Assembly (NCBI GenBank): GCA_033002965.1
Contig: JAURVB010013202.1
Location: 24,013-88,012 of the forward strand
DNA: 64,000 bases
Reading direction: 5' to 3'
Source of the DNA: Piper betle
Lineage: Eukaryota > Streptophyta > Magnoliopsida > Piperales > Piperaceae
A model generated the notes under the pieces. The model ran no database searches. It saw only the letters and a program-made list of their open reading frames with translations, and was not told the origin of the DNA. Positions 1 through 11,637 of this stretch are shown one piece after another (positions within the stretch are counted from its first letter, which is position 1; each line of letters opens with the position of its first letter). Both the position numbers and the translations under genes were made by a program.

Positions 1-370
1 TTGACTTGTTTTATTTAATTATGCGGCTTAGTGGTTTTATCACTAACGCGAAATTGCCTCCGTAGGTGAGCAGCTTTGGGACTAAAGAATAGAAGTGTGG
101 TTAGTGGTTCTTTTACCGACCCAGGTATGGTGAATCGATAATAAAGTTGGACTTCTTGTATTATTCTCTTATGTTATAAATGTGGCTATGGGAAACGGTC
201 CGAGACTGTGGGACGGTTATTTTATATTTTAGAGAACATGATTTATTGTTATGATTCATAGTATATGTTGGGAGACATATTTGCTGTATTTCAATTCATG
301 TTCTGGAATGTTACATCTACATTACCTATATTTTTAAGTAACACCCGGTCGGGTTCGGGCGGTCGTTACA
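1..370 (+). mobile_element. 3' end of a family B LTR, inserted in pol
   Basis: Sense-strand tail of a Ty3/gypsy-type LTR. It holds the hairpin shared by many LTRs here (TTAGTG/CACTAA stem, 23-49), the shared block GTGGCTATGGGAAACGG near 181, and the family terminus GGTCGTTACA at 361-370. No primer-binding site follows. Coding sequence for the integrase C-terminal part starts at once, so this LTR (solo or truncated) sits inside another element's pol. The left part lies outside the window. Confidence 0.75.
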
Positions 371-1127
371 ACGCCAGTATAGGGATGGCACCATTTGAAG
401 CCTTATATGGTAGGCCTTGCAGATCTCCATCGTGTTGGCTGGAGTCTACCGAGGCAGTTATAGTTGGGCCAAAGATGGTGAGGGAAGCAACTGAAAAGGT
501 GAAACTCATTCAGCAAAGACTTAAGGCAACTTAGGATCGACAAAAGAGTTATGCTAATACTCGAACGAAGGACCTAGAGTTCCAAGTTGGGGAATTTGTA
601 TACCTAAAGACATCTCCTAGGAAGGGGGTGATCAGATTTAGAACATCAAGGAATTTGAAGCCAAGATTTATAGGATTGTTTCCAATCCTGGATCAAGTTG
701 GAAATTGTGCATATAGTTAGCATTGCCACCAAGCCTCATTGGAGTACACAATGTTTTCCATGTGTCAATGATAAAGAAATATGTACGAGATGAAGGTCAT
801 ATCATCACCAATTTTGAAGATTTAGAGCTAGAATCAGATTTAACCTACGAGGAAAAGCCGATTCGCATCCTGGAAAGAGAAATAAAGACACTCAGGAAGA
901 AGGAAATTCCTTTGGTAAAAGTATTGTGGAAAAATCAGGGGTCGGAGGAAGCTACATAGGAGATTGAACAAGAAATGGCAAGGAAATACCCTAGCCTTTT
1001 TGTGGCATAGGAGTTTTATATTTGTAGTAGCATGAACTTATCCTAAAGAAATAGATAAAATTAATCATGTTTGTTCTGTTGCCCACTATGATATTTTAGG
1101 GATGAAATAGTTCCAAATTTGGGAGAT
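371..1127 (+). pseudogene. Ty3/gypsy pol 3' end: integrase C-terminus and chromodomain-like tail (broken)
   Basis: Translation begins with the integrase signature ASIGMAPFEALYGR (about 373-414), which matches the same stretch at 59100-59150 in this window. It continues into the basic QDR.SYANTR region and ends with HNVFHVSMIKKY and a tail with YEEKPIRILERE and VKVLW, as in chromodomain-bearing Tekay/Del chromoviruses. The gene is broken: a TAG at 532-534 replaces a Gln codon, the frame shifts between about 630 and 720, and a Trp codon near 957 has become TAG. A weak polypurine tract (GGGAGA, 1121-1126) precedes the 3' LTR. Integrase would insert the element DNA and the tail would guide it to chromatin. 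Lineage is inferred from motif similarity. Confidence 0.85.
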
Positions 1128-3449
1128 TGTAAAGACCATGAAAAAAGAAATAAAATTTCGCGGAAGCTGTCCGGGAAGGATCGAACGTGTTATATTTTAT
1201 ACCCGGTTAATTATTATATTTTATTATTTACCTGGTTACCCAGTTAAGTAAAATACAGGGTGTTTTTACATACCCTAGCCATCATTTTATTTTAGTTTAT
1301 GAAGGACGTCCTCCACCCTAGCCTCCATTCACATCTTCTTCTCCTCTTCCTTGCCAGAGTGAGCATCCTCCATGTTTTGGGTATTTTACCTATCTTCCTG
1401 TCTTTTTCTTTCTTCCATTGGCAAGCACGAGAGTTCATGGTTAGACATCACTGTTCATTTATTTGTTGTTGTTGGTGGATATCATGATCTGTTTAATAAT
1501 AGTTGATTTTAATGTTATAAGTTGTTATAAAAAATTATATTAATCTTAATTTATGATCGTGAGGATTAAGATTTTAAATCAATAAGAAAACAAACTAATT
1601 TTTACATGATTGAGATCCATGGCTGACGAGTTTCCCTGTTCGGAGAGATGGGCAAGCACAGGCAAAGCTTCGCCGGGAATCAGTGGCGACGGTCGCTCCT
1701 ACGTCGGAAGATGATCCTACTCTCTTCGTCGATCAGTGTATGGTCGATCTTACATGCGTGGATGTCGACCCGGGGTGGTAAATGGAAAGAACAGTGGTGA
1801 CAGCGGGAAGAAAAACAGAGGCGACGGCAGTGGGTGAAGAAATCCGGCCGTCCTGGGTGGCAAACTTGTAAATAACAACTGACTCGACACCGGTTCAAGT
1901 TAAAATTAATACTAACTTGTAATAAATCTTTAAAAGTAATTATTCTAATGGTTTATGGTTAAAAGTTGCTAAACTAATTAATTATTGGATGAAATCGACA
2001 TGGACATAAGTAATAAAAATTATGGTAATGATAAATGGTCGATAATTAATCGGCATACTATAAGTGGTTAATTTTAAATCGAATGTTTATTAATGAAATC
2101 AAGATTTCTCCTTTACCATATTAAATTTAATATTAGGTAAATAAAGTGATTATTTTAATAATGAGTTAGTAAGGTAGAAAATTGGTTATTAGACTATAAT
2201 TAGGTAAAAATCACAAGCGTTGAACCTAAATAGCATAATGAAAATAAATAAAGTTCAAAACTTTATTGAGTTGAATAATTTAAAATAATTGTATTTTAAT
2301 ATCTTTTAATTAGAATAATACAAATCATGTCAAATAATTTAATCGAACAACTTAATTATTTAAATTGCTATAAATAATAATAGCGATTAAAAATTATAAC
2401 CATAAATTAAATCATCAAGATCGGGGTTAAGTAATTATCACCGCAAAGGAAAATTAAATACTTGTTTATCAGTTAATTATTATTTCTTCAATTGTTAAGT
2501 ATTATTATGATTGGATAATTAATTGAAAATGTCAAGTAGGACGTAAGTGATTATATCACATGAATAATTTAATATTTAATATTGTTAAACTTTAATAGTG
2601 ATATATATATTAGTCATTTAGTTGCATGCATTTCTACTCGAATAAAATTATACTTACGTATAATTTTATGTTCTCATTTTGATTAGGATCGTTGGTCACA
2701 GCTCCGAGTTTACAAACAAACTATCCAGGTCCATATAATTTTTTGAAATGTTGTATTTTCCCAAGTTGGTAGCCTTTGTCGGCACTAATCTAAAAATGAA
2801 CTGGGAGACGATTTGTAATCTCATAATGAACTGGGAGACAATGACTATTCTCAGAATGACCTAGGAGACCACCTAATCTCAGAATGAACTGTGAGAAAAT
2901 TTCTAATCTCAGAATGGCCTGGGTGACAATTACTAATCTCAAAATGACCTGAGAGACTTTTACAAATCTCAGAATGACCTGAGAGACAATTACTAATCTC
3001 AGAATGACCTGAGAGATAATTACTAAAAGACTTGTGAAACAATAATAAAGACGAATGAAATGATAATAGGGATTATATTGACTTGTTTCATTTAATTATC
3101 CGGCTTAGTGGTTTTATCACTAACGCGGAATTGCCTCCGTAGGTAAGCAGCTTTGGGACTAAAGAATAAAAGTGACCCAGGTTTGGTGAATTGATAATAC
3201 AAATTGGTTTTCTTATTATTCTCTTGTGTTATAAATGTGGCTATGAGAAACGGTCGGAGACTGTGGGACTATTGTCATATGCATCAGAACATGTTTTATT
3301 TTTACAATTTATGAATTCTAGACTTATGTGCCGTATTAAAATTCATGTTCTAGAATTAATTAACATGTTACGATTCATGTTCTTGTTTATTACATTTACA
3401 TTAACTATATTTTTAGGTAACACCCGGTTCGGTTCGGGCGGGTCGGTAC
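1128..3449 (+). mobile_element. 3' LTR of a Ty3/gypsy element (family B)
   Basis: Starts TGTAAAGACC right after the polypurine tract and ends near GGGTCGGTAC at about 3449. It is homologous by eye to the LTRs at 51347-53922 (same sense) and 54522-57174 (antisense). The order is AT-rich U3 with no coding potential (about 1900-2690), a block around TTGAAATGTTGTATTTTCCC (2733-2770), a 30-bp minisatellite, the hairpin at 3102-3126, GTGGCTATGAGAAACGGTC near 3236, then the terminus. It abuts caulimovirid sequence at 3450, so the element inserted into that viral remnant. Confidence 0.8.
2790..3035 (+). repeat. 30-bp minisatellite in LTR
   Basis: TCTCAGAATGACCTGAGAGA-type units recur every 30 bp, with unit starts near 2877, 2907, 2937, 2967 and 2997, and degenerate units on the left. 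The same family appears antisense at 7660-8205. Because 30 is a multiple of three, long reading frames pass through it; they are not genes. Confidence 0.9.
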
Positions 3450-3690
3450 GGAACAGGACCAAGGAGACTTACTAGATCTAGTTAAATTTTTCTCTAGTGA
3501 CTCGTGTAATTCTTTTTACAGTAAATTACAAGATCCTTACTCATTTGTATTGGTCTTGCCTTAGTAGGAATTAAGGAATCATGAAAATTATTTTCATAGG
3601 GAAGAGTAACTTCATGACGTTTTCTTTCCCAAAATGCTGTAGGCAAGTCATCACATAATTCCAACTTAAATAGGTCTTGGAAAGATTTAA
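3450..3690 (-). pseudogene. Endogenous caulimovirid: start of reverse transcriptase (fragment)
   Basis: Minus-strand translation gives the N-terminal part of a plant pararetrovirus reverse transcriptase. One frame has TKARPIQM (about 3540-3563) and, after a one-base frame change, another has SPWSC near 3450-3470. Both are typical of the region before the palm domain in Caulimoviridae. The sequence stops at the LTR end at 3449, so the catalytic part, if it survives, lies left of the window. RT copies the viral RNA into DNA. The fragment is frameshifted and cannot be functional. The family call is firm; the genus is not. It looks closest to florendovirus or petuvirus types, but that is inference. 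Confidence 0.8.
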
Positions 3691-4448
3691 TTTGATCTTT
3701 TACCTCTGGTAAATCTAATTTTTCTTTTTCGTTTAAAATTTGTAATTCTCCCTTTAAATAATTAATTTCATTTTTCTTCCAAAAAGATTGTTCTTTTAGA
3801 GAAGAAATTAATGTTTATTTTTTAGGAAATTTCCTTTTAAAGGTAACCTCTTTACCTTTGAAGTTAGCATGAATGCCAATATCATCAATGGTAAACGATT
3901 CAATTAAAACTGTAAACGAATTTCCTAAAATTACATCTGTTCGTGCATCTTTCACTAGTATGAAGGTCATATACAAACAGACATTACTGATGCAGACAAT
4001 AGCGTTGATCATTAGCAATAGATAGAGCTTGAGTATATTTTTTCATAATATCAAATAGGTATTAATCCTTCTCGAATTATGTTATGATCTGCTCCAGTAT
4101 CTACTCAACCTAAAGTAAATTCTGAATTTATAATTAATTTAATCTTCAGAAGATACTTTCAAGAAATTGTTCTTTCTATAATATTTAAATTTTCTTTCAT
4201 TGCATTTGAAAATTCCCAAATTTTAAATTCAGAATCTTCAAATAATTTTAAGTCAGAATCAATATAGTCTTCTTTATGATTAGCTACTTCCAATATTTCT
4301 ACACGCCTTTTAATTGGACAACATCTAACTTTAGGCTATTAATCTATGCACGCAAATTAGTAATGGAAAGAGGTTTTTCCCTTTTTTATTCTACCCAAAA
4401 CCCCACTCAGAGATTATGTAAAATTAACAAGGGCATCCATCTTAGGTT
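3691..4448 (-). pseudogene. Endogenous caulimovirid: aspartic protease region (broken)
   Basis: Between coat protein and RT on the minus strand. A DTGAD active-site motif is readable at about 4095-4115. Further on, a 67-codon open stretch (4018-3815) contains DVILGNSF, the hydrophobic-Gly loop expected about 60-80 residues after the catalytic Asp in caulimovirid proteases. The two lie in different frames with stops between them, so the gene is dead. The segment 4120-4448 is AT-rich, with scattered stops in all frames, and probably corresponds to the linker after the coat protein. The protease would process the viral polyprotein. Confidence 0.75.
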
Positions 4449-5225
4449 CTAGTTTTCTCTTCCTTTGCTTGCAGCTAAAACCTTTTCAATCATAGCTCTC
4501 TGTTGTTCTTTGTCTTTAATTGAATCAATTAAGTCTAGTAAAATTGATTCTTGTGCTGTAATCACATTGATTTTTAATCTGTTAAAGTTCATAATTGCTT
4601 CATAATTATTACAATCGCAACCATCAGAATCATTGTTAGAAGCTTGATCATTCTCTAATTTTGAATTATCTACTTCTAGGACATCTACATCAGATGAGTC
4701 TGATTCAACTAAGAGTTCAAGTAGACTTTGTATTTCTTCATTAAAAATGTTTAATTTGCTATTTTTCTTACATAATTTACAATGGCTTTGGGTATGGCCG
4801 GGTTTACCGCAATCCCAACAAACAACAGGTTTGGTACTTACAGGTTTGCCACTATTTTTCTTTTGGAAGTGTTTACCTTTTTTCAATGGCACTTTCCCAT
4901 TTTGTTCTTTTGTAACTTTGAATTTTTTACTAAATCGAAAGCTCTTTTGAAATGGAGGCTTCTCGGGAATGGAATGAATAGGAACCACATAGGTACCAAA
5001 TTGATTGCAGAATTGTCCTAATTCCTTCTTGCCAATGATTTTTGCTTCTTTAACTGATTCTTTAAATGTAAATCATTGCAAAGGGCAAGACCTTCATAAA
5101 CTACTTCATTAATTAATTTTCCAAAAGTAAAATTACTATAAGGGATAGTACCATCATATTGATTTCTAAGCCCAGGTCCTTATTCTTTCAGCAAATTAGG
5201 ATGGTCATCAAGCTAAGAATCTCTC
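4449..5225 (-). pseudogene. Endogenous caulimovirid: coat protein C-terminal part with zinc knuckle
   Basis: An open frame of 179 codons (4988-4449) contains a CX2CX4HX4C zinc knuckle (CWDCGKPGHTQSHC, about 4790-4830), preceded by a Lys-rich stretch and followed by an acidic Asp/Ser-rich tail, as in caulimovirid capsid proteins. Upstream on the minus strand (4990-5225) the capsid core continues in other frames (GLALCNDLHLK near 5060-5095), so the gene is frameshifted. The order capsid, protease, RT on one strand fits the caulimovirid polyprotein. The 5' side is cut at 5225 by an LTR starting TATAACACCCC. An old integrated copy, not an intact virus. Confidence 0.85.
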
Positions 5226-6516
5226 TATAACACCCCGATTTTAGTTCACCTAAGAACAAAATCAGAAATGTTATGATCGACTCAATTCATCTCTAAAGTT
5301 ATTAGTCAGTAAGACTCGATAGATGAAATAGAACGAAATAACCCACTTAGTGTCATGAAAATTGAAGACATTGTTAAATATGCATCAAAACACATCAAAT
5401 ATAAATATAAGTAAGAATACACGGCTAATACTAATATTCATACATACAATGCTTACCCCCTCACATCCTCCATATTACAGCCGCCATGGTACTCGAGCAG
5501 CAAAAGGAACGGTTAAGTTAGTGCCACAAATTCTAAAAATATGTTGTGATACACAGTACCCTCAAACTCCGTAATACCTGAGGGTTTGAAGGAGTAATAG
5601 TGTGGTTCATAGATATCTTCATACTGCTCACTCTCACATTCGTAAAATTCATAAAATGCACATACTTACATAATAAGTTTAGGGAAGAGGCTTGTATTAT
5701 ATATTTCTAAATCTTCAGTATACCAACAAGGGATCTCATCTTTGTCACTTTATTAAACATGTGTAGAAAATATGGCTAAATGTGGCCTGACATCGGAGGG
5801 ATCCGATAAAATACCGCTACTATCATCCTACGTCTAAAACACAGTTAAAATTGACATGCAGGGAGTTAAGCAGAGATCATGCAAAGGGAAAGTCCTATGG
5901 ACCTATGGTCCAAGCTCCAAGTGTGTCTAGACATGTAGGGCGAGCTCGGACTCCGAAATGTACATCTGAACCCACTTCTACGTAAAATGCTAACATCTCT
6001 ATATGATGCATGCTCGTGGTGGGTGCTCAAATCATCAGTACATCCTTATAGAGAAGACGTGTTAAATTAACCTAAAACTAAACGTACACCACGCAAATCG
6101 ACACATAATAATAATGAATAATAAATAAATAAATAAATACACTCATAGATAATTAGATAAATAATAAATACATGAATTTAAATAATACTCTAATCATAAA
6201 ATAATAATATAATTATACTACATAAATGCATAGCTAAACATGAGTAAATATCTTATATACTTGTGTTTGTAAACATATATATAAATTAATAAATAATGAA
6301 TTAATTGTCATTAATCATGAATAATAATAATACCAAAGTTATTCAAAACAAGAATACATAATTAAATACAAATAAATAATAACATACACGCGAACAAACA
6401 AATTGATAAATATATATATATATATATTGATATTTATATACAATTTAGTAAACATGAATAAGACTAATATTAATAAGTAAATATATCTTTAATAATAATA
6501 ATTAGTTATATAAACA
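5226..6516 (-). mobile_element. Family H LTR, truncated (antisense)
   Basis: Starts TATAACACCCCGATTTTAG, a close match to the antisense H termini at 16534, 30024 and 35003. It tracks the copy at 30024-31730, including the AAGTGTGT... and AATAAATAAATA stretches. Similarity ends near 6516, where the sequence becomes unrelated, so the other half is missing. It interrupts the caulimovirid at 5225. A short AT dinucleotide run lies at 6410-6428. No coding sequence seen. Confidence 0.7.
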
Positions 6517-7232
6517 TGCATTATAACCACCGTCTGAGTAATGGGTTCATGACGTACATGATCAGGATCAGGCTTTAGCACGTGGATAGTACAACCACCG
6601 TCTGAGTAGCACAAATGCCATCTGCGGATTCACAACCACCATCCTAGTTGCCCAATCACTGACCGTGATGCACTACCACCAACCTAATAGCACTACTGCC
6701 ATACATGTTGCCCAACCAGAGACTGTGATGCACTACCACCGTCCATGATGCACTACCACCATCCGAATGAGCAGTTATAGTAAAAGCAATGGCCAAGTAG
6801 TTACCTCACCCTACAGGAGGACAACTACTTGACAATGTTCTTAGCTTTGCACAGAGACAGCACGTCACAAGATTGAGAGCAGAGTTGAGTCAGAGAATGA
6901 GGACAAGATATAGCTATGGTAACATTATCCGGGCAGAGAAAATTAGGGGCACAAGAATTATTTGTATGTGATTGTACGTGATTGACTTCACCGGCTATCT
7001 TGCATACCATCGCCTTGACCTGACATCATTGGGTCAGATGTGTATCACAAGATAGTGTTAGTGATAGTCTTATAGGGATCATCAGACAGTATTAGTGTCT
7101 TTAGTGATGTATATGGACAAAGTCCAAGAACAGGGCAGTGTGACTTCCAGATGGGATGAACACAATGGTTAGATTGTTCAGTCAGCATGACAACATACGT
7201 GAGACCCACAGCAAGGTTACACAGATCAGATG
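6517..7232. other. Unassigned DNA with degenerate CACTACCACC repeats
   Basis: From 6520 to about 6770 a loose repeat built on (C)ACTACCACC/ACAACCACC recurs every 20-45 bp. The rest (6780-7232) has no repeat or coding signal I recognise. The nearest similar context is the unassigned block 15141-16533 on the other side of the tandem LTR array, but I could not show that the two were once continuous. Confidence 0.4.
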
Positions 7233-9146
7233 TGTAACGACCCGCCCGAAGTAGACCTGGTGTTACTTAAAAATATAGGTAATGTAAACGTAACATTCTA
7301 GGAACATGAATTGAAATACAGCAAATAAGTCTCGCAACATGTAATATGAATCATAACAATAAATCATGTTCTCTAAAATATAAAATAATCGTCCCACAGT
7401 CTCGAACCGTTTCCCCATAACCACATTTATAACATAAGAGAATAATACTAAAGTCCAGTTCTATTATTATTGATTCACCATACCTTGGTTTGGTAAAAGA
7501 ACCACCAACCACACTTCTATTCTTCAGTCCACAACTACTCACCTGCGGAGGCAATACCACGCTGGTGATAAAACCACTAAGCCGCATAGTTAAATGAAAC
7601 AAGTCAATATAATCCCTATTATCATTTCACCCGTTTTTTATTATTATTATCGTTACACAAGTCTTTTAGTAATTATCTCTCAGGTCATTCTGAGAATAGT
7701 AATTTGTCTCTCAAGTCATTCTGAGATTCGTAAAAGTCATCTCTCAGCTCAATCTGCGAGTAGGTGGTCTCCTAGGTCTTTCTGAGATTAGTCATTGTCT
7801 CCCAGTTCATTCTGAGATTAGAAATTGTCTCCCAGCTCATTTTGAGATTAGTCATTGTCTCCGAGTTCATTCTAATATTAGAAATTTGTCTCCCAGCTCA
7901 TTCTGAGATTAGGTGGTCTCCCAGCTCATTTTGAGATTAGTCATGTTCTCCTAGTTCATTCTGAGATTAGGTGGTCTCCCAGCTCATTCTGAGATTAGTC
8001 AATATCTTCCAGTTCATTCCGAGATTAGAATTTGCCTCCCAGCTCATTGTAAGATTAGGTGGTCTTCCAGCTCATTCTGAGATTAGTCATGGTCTCCAAG
8101 TTCATTATGAGAGTGGAATTGGTCTCCTAGCTCATTCTGAGATTAGGTGGTCGCCCAGGTCATTCTGAGATATCGTCATTTTCTCCCAGCTCATTTTGAG
8201 GTTAGTGTCGACAAAGACTACCAGTTTGGGAAAATACAACATTTCAAATAATTATACTAGTTTGGGAAAATAAAACATTTCAACTAATTATACTAGTTTG
8301 GGAAAATACAACATTTCAATTAATTATATCAGTTTGGGAAAATATTATATTTTAAATAATTATACGGACAATATAATATTTCAAATAATTATACGGACAA
8401 TACAACTTTTCAAATAATTATACGGACACACATAGTAATTTTAAAGGTGCGGCCGTGTCGGACTGAGTCAATTCATTGACCACGATTGCGTTACAGTGCA
8501 TGGTGGTCGAATATGGGCTCAGGCCGACAAGGGATGCCAACAAGGGAAAGTACAACATTTCAAATGATTGTACGGACCTGGATATTTCAAACTCGTAGCT
8601 GCGACCAACGATCCGAACATGAACGAGCGCATAAAATTTAACATAAGTATAATTTTATTCGAGTAGGAATGCATGTAGCTAAATATCTAATATATATATC
8701 ATTTTCAAAAATATTAAATATTAAATTATCAATAAATCTAGTGAGATAATTAATTATTCATGTGAAATAATTATTTAAGTCCTACTTTACATTTTAAATT
8801 AATTATCTAAATTTTAATTAACACTTAACAAATAATAAAGTATTTACTAATTCATAAACAAGTATTAAATTATTATTATTAGTATATTTTCTTTTGAGAT
8901 AATAAATTTTCGTACAATAATTAATCACTCATTACATTAAATTTTATAGAAAATAACGTAATCACTCATTACTATATCATTTGTGTGATAATGAAAAGTC
9001 AAAAACTTACTATTAAGTGAATACGAATGGGTTATAAATGATATTGATTCTTAAGAATTTATTTAATTAAATATTATTTATGGTTCATTTTAAGATTTAT
9101 AAAACCCTAAATAAAATAACCTAATTATTTTTTTCGGGGTTTTATA
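7233..9146 (-). mobile_element. Array LTR 0 (chimeric, B-like left half)
   Basis: Starts TGTAACGACCCGCCCGAA like family B, and carries the GTTTCCC.ATAACCACATTTATAA block (7408-7432), a damaged hairpin (7556-7587), a 30-bp minisatellite and the shared block near 8455-8570. Its right part (about 8640-9146) instead matches the other array LTRs, for example TTTATAAAACCCTAAATAAA at about 9099. It ends CGGGGTTTTATA at 9146. Confidence 0.7.
7660..8205 (-). repeat. 30-bp minisatellite (antisense of 2790-3035)
   Basis: About 18 units of the type CTCCCAGCTCATTCTGAGAT, near 30 bp each, with runs such as TTAGGTGGTCTCCCAGCTCA. It occupies the same slot in the LTR as the array at 2790-3035, but with more copies. 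Confidence 0.9.
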
Positions 9147-9765
9147 AACTCCCCAGCTTAGGAATATTCGTCCTCGAAAATATAATAAGGAGAAAACTTG
9201 GGGTTTTACAATCTCCCCACCTTAGGAATTTTCGTCCTCAAAAATATAATAAGGAGAAAAATTGGGGTTTTACAATCTCCCAAGCTTGGGAATTTTCATC
9301 CTCGAAAATAAAATAAAAAGAAAAATTGCAGTATTACAATCTCCTCAGCTTGGGAATCTTCATCCTCGAAAATATACTAGGGTTATGAGTAAATTTTTTA
9401 TTATTATTATTATTTTTTAAGCATTGCCACTCATGCATAGCTAAAGTGGGGCCCACTATCCCTCGACACTGTTATCCATATCGCACAGGTGACCCATACC
9501 ACCCATACTCCCTAGATAACACCTCTGATTGTAAAAGGCGCCCCATATACGCTCATTGGTTTAGGTGTCACGTGCACCTAGCATGACACATAAGTGGCAC
9601 ACCTATAATGACTTACCATATAAAACAATGAAAATTAATTTTATAAAAGAATGATCAATTCTTACATAAAAGCAAATTTACCCTTGGGACAGTGAACTCT
9701 TAGACTTTCAACAAGGTAATGATTGATTTGCATGGTTCCGTGGGAAACTAGGCTCTGATACCACA
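9147..9765 (-). mobile_element. Array internal region 1 (non-coding) with repeated PPT/LTR-edge unit
   Basis: The left part (to about 9370) is a ~62-bp unit repeated in tandem: GGGGTTTTACAATCTCCC, then TTGGGAATTTTCGTCCTC, then AAAATATAATAAGGAG. Each unit contains a complement of the polypurine tract plus a copy of the LTR edge. Then come an ATT run and about 390 bp without coding potential. It ends with the PBS complement GCTCTGATACCA at 9752-9763, two bases before the next LTR. Confidence 0.75.
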
Positions 9766-11032
9766 AGTAACGACCCGCCCATTCCGAGCCATGATCCAAC
9801 TATTACTATATGAAACTAAGTGTCTCATAAATTAATTTCCTATTAATTTTCAAGGTTTTTAATAATTCCACAACAATAAATTTAATATATAAATGTTCGA
9901 AATAATCTAAGTCCCATGAACCGAACCAAAATCCCACAGCCATGCAATCAATCTCGAGAAAAGAATAGTCTAATAATAGAGTCCTCCAGCTATCCCGACT
10001 CTACCCTTCCTTCCATGCTCATATCTGCGGAGGCAATTCCGCGTTAGCGATAAAAACACTAAGCCGTATTATTAAATAAAACAAGTGCATAAACTCCCTA
10101 TCATTATCACTAATATTGGCTATTGTGACCATTCCAACATGTCTACTTATTAGCTAATGGTTCAGTCCACCATGTCCATTAGTTGGCTAATGGGTCAATC
10201 CATCATGTCCATCTATTGGTTGATGGGTCAGTCCATTATGTCCATTACGGGCTAGCGAGTCCAATCCGCCATGTCCAATTTATTGTATTATGGCTATCAG
10301 GTCTATTATGACATGTCCATTATTGGATTATGAAGGGCATTGCCCATGTCAGAATGAGCCAATTCCTTGACCCCGGTTGCACATAATGCATGGTGGTCGA
10401 ATCTAAGGCTCAGGCTGACCAGGTTGTCCACAAGGGAAAATACAACATTTTAAATAATTATACAGACATACATACTAATTTTAAAGGTGTGGCCCCGTGT
10501 CCGACTGAGTCAATTCCTTGATCCCGATCGATTTACAGTGCATTGTAGTCAAATCTGGACTCAGGTCTACCAGGGCATCCAACAAGGGAAAGTACAACAT
10601 TTCAAATGATTAAACGGACCAGAATTGTAATGAGGTATCAGCAACTACCACACATAATCCTAATATAAATGTAATTTCTCTAAAGCCAAATGTGCTCACA
10701 AGCTCTTAAGAGGATGTTTCATTTAAGAATAGAACTTTCCTTTATATAGAATAATATGTGTGGAATTCAAGAAGTTATTATATTAAAATTTTTAATATGT
10801 GTAGAATTTAAGAAGTCATTACATTAAATTTTATAGAAAAGAACGTAATCACTCATTACTATATCATTTGTGTGATAATGTAAAGTCAAAAACTTACTAT
10901 TAAGTGAATACGAATGGGTTATAAATGATATTGATTCTTAAGAATTTATTTAATTAAATATTATTTATGGTTCATTTTATGATTTATAAAACCCTAAATA
11001 AAATAACCTAATTATTTTTTCGGGGTTTTACA
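9766..11032 (-). mobile_element. Array LTR 1
   Basis: From the degenerate start (AAGTAACGACCCGCCC) to CGGGGTTTTACA. Holds the double hairpin (10026-10065), a short 33-bp-type repeat (GTCCATTAGTTGGCTAATGG family, 10120-10345) and two copies of the shared CCCCGGTTGCA... / CATGGTGGTCGAAT block (10366-10460 and 10500-10600). No ORF of note. Confidence 0.75.
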
Positions 11033-11637
11033 ATCTCCCCAGCTTAGGAATATTCGTCCTCGAAAATATAATAAGGAGAAAAATTAGGGTTTTACAATCT
11101 CCCTAGCTTGGGAATTTTCGTCCTCAAAAATATAATAAGGAGAAAAATTGGGTTTTACAATCTCCCTAGCTTGGGATTTTCGTCCTCGAAAATATAATAA
11201 AGAGAAAAATTGAGGTTTTACTATCTCCCCAACTTGGGAATCTTCATCCTCAAAAATATAATAGGGTTCTGAGTAAATTTATTATTATTATTATTTTTTA
11301 AGCATTGCGCTCATGCATTGCTAAAGTGGGGCCCACTATCCCATGACACTGTTATCCATATCGCACAGGTGACCCATACAACCCATACTACCTCGATGAA
11401 CATCTTTGATTGTAAAAGGCGTCCAATATACGCTCATTAGTTTAGGTGTCACGTTCTATAAAACAAGTGGCACACATATAATTACTTACCATATAAAACA
11501 ATAAAAATTAATTCTATAAAATAATGATCAATTCTTATATAAAAGGAAATTTACCCTTGGGACAGTGAACTCTTAGACTTTCAGCAACATAATGATTAAT
11601 TTGCATGGTTCCGTGGAAACCAGGCTCTGATACCACC
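11033..11637 (-). mobile_element. Array internal region 2 (non-coding)
   Basis: Same layout as internal region 1: about three to four ~62-bp PPT/LTR-edge units to about 11265, an ATT run, a non-coding stretch closely matching 9371-9765 (for example GGGGCCCACTATCCC), then the PBS complement GCTCTGATACCA at 11624-11635. Confidence 0.75.

Noticed and set aside
2790..3035. Possible CRISPR-like array (30-bp repeats)
   Set aside because: Head-to-tail repeats without unique spacers, inside a plant LTR; the same holds for the arrays at 7660, 35904 and 43060.
9099..9115. Telomere-like AAACCCTAAA, also near 10990, 12911 and 15025 (mutated)
   Set aside because: A single heptamer in each copy of one LTR family, not a telomeric array. 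At most a telo-box-like promoter element.
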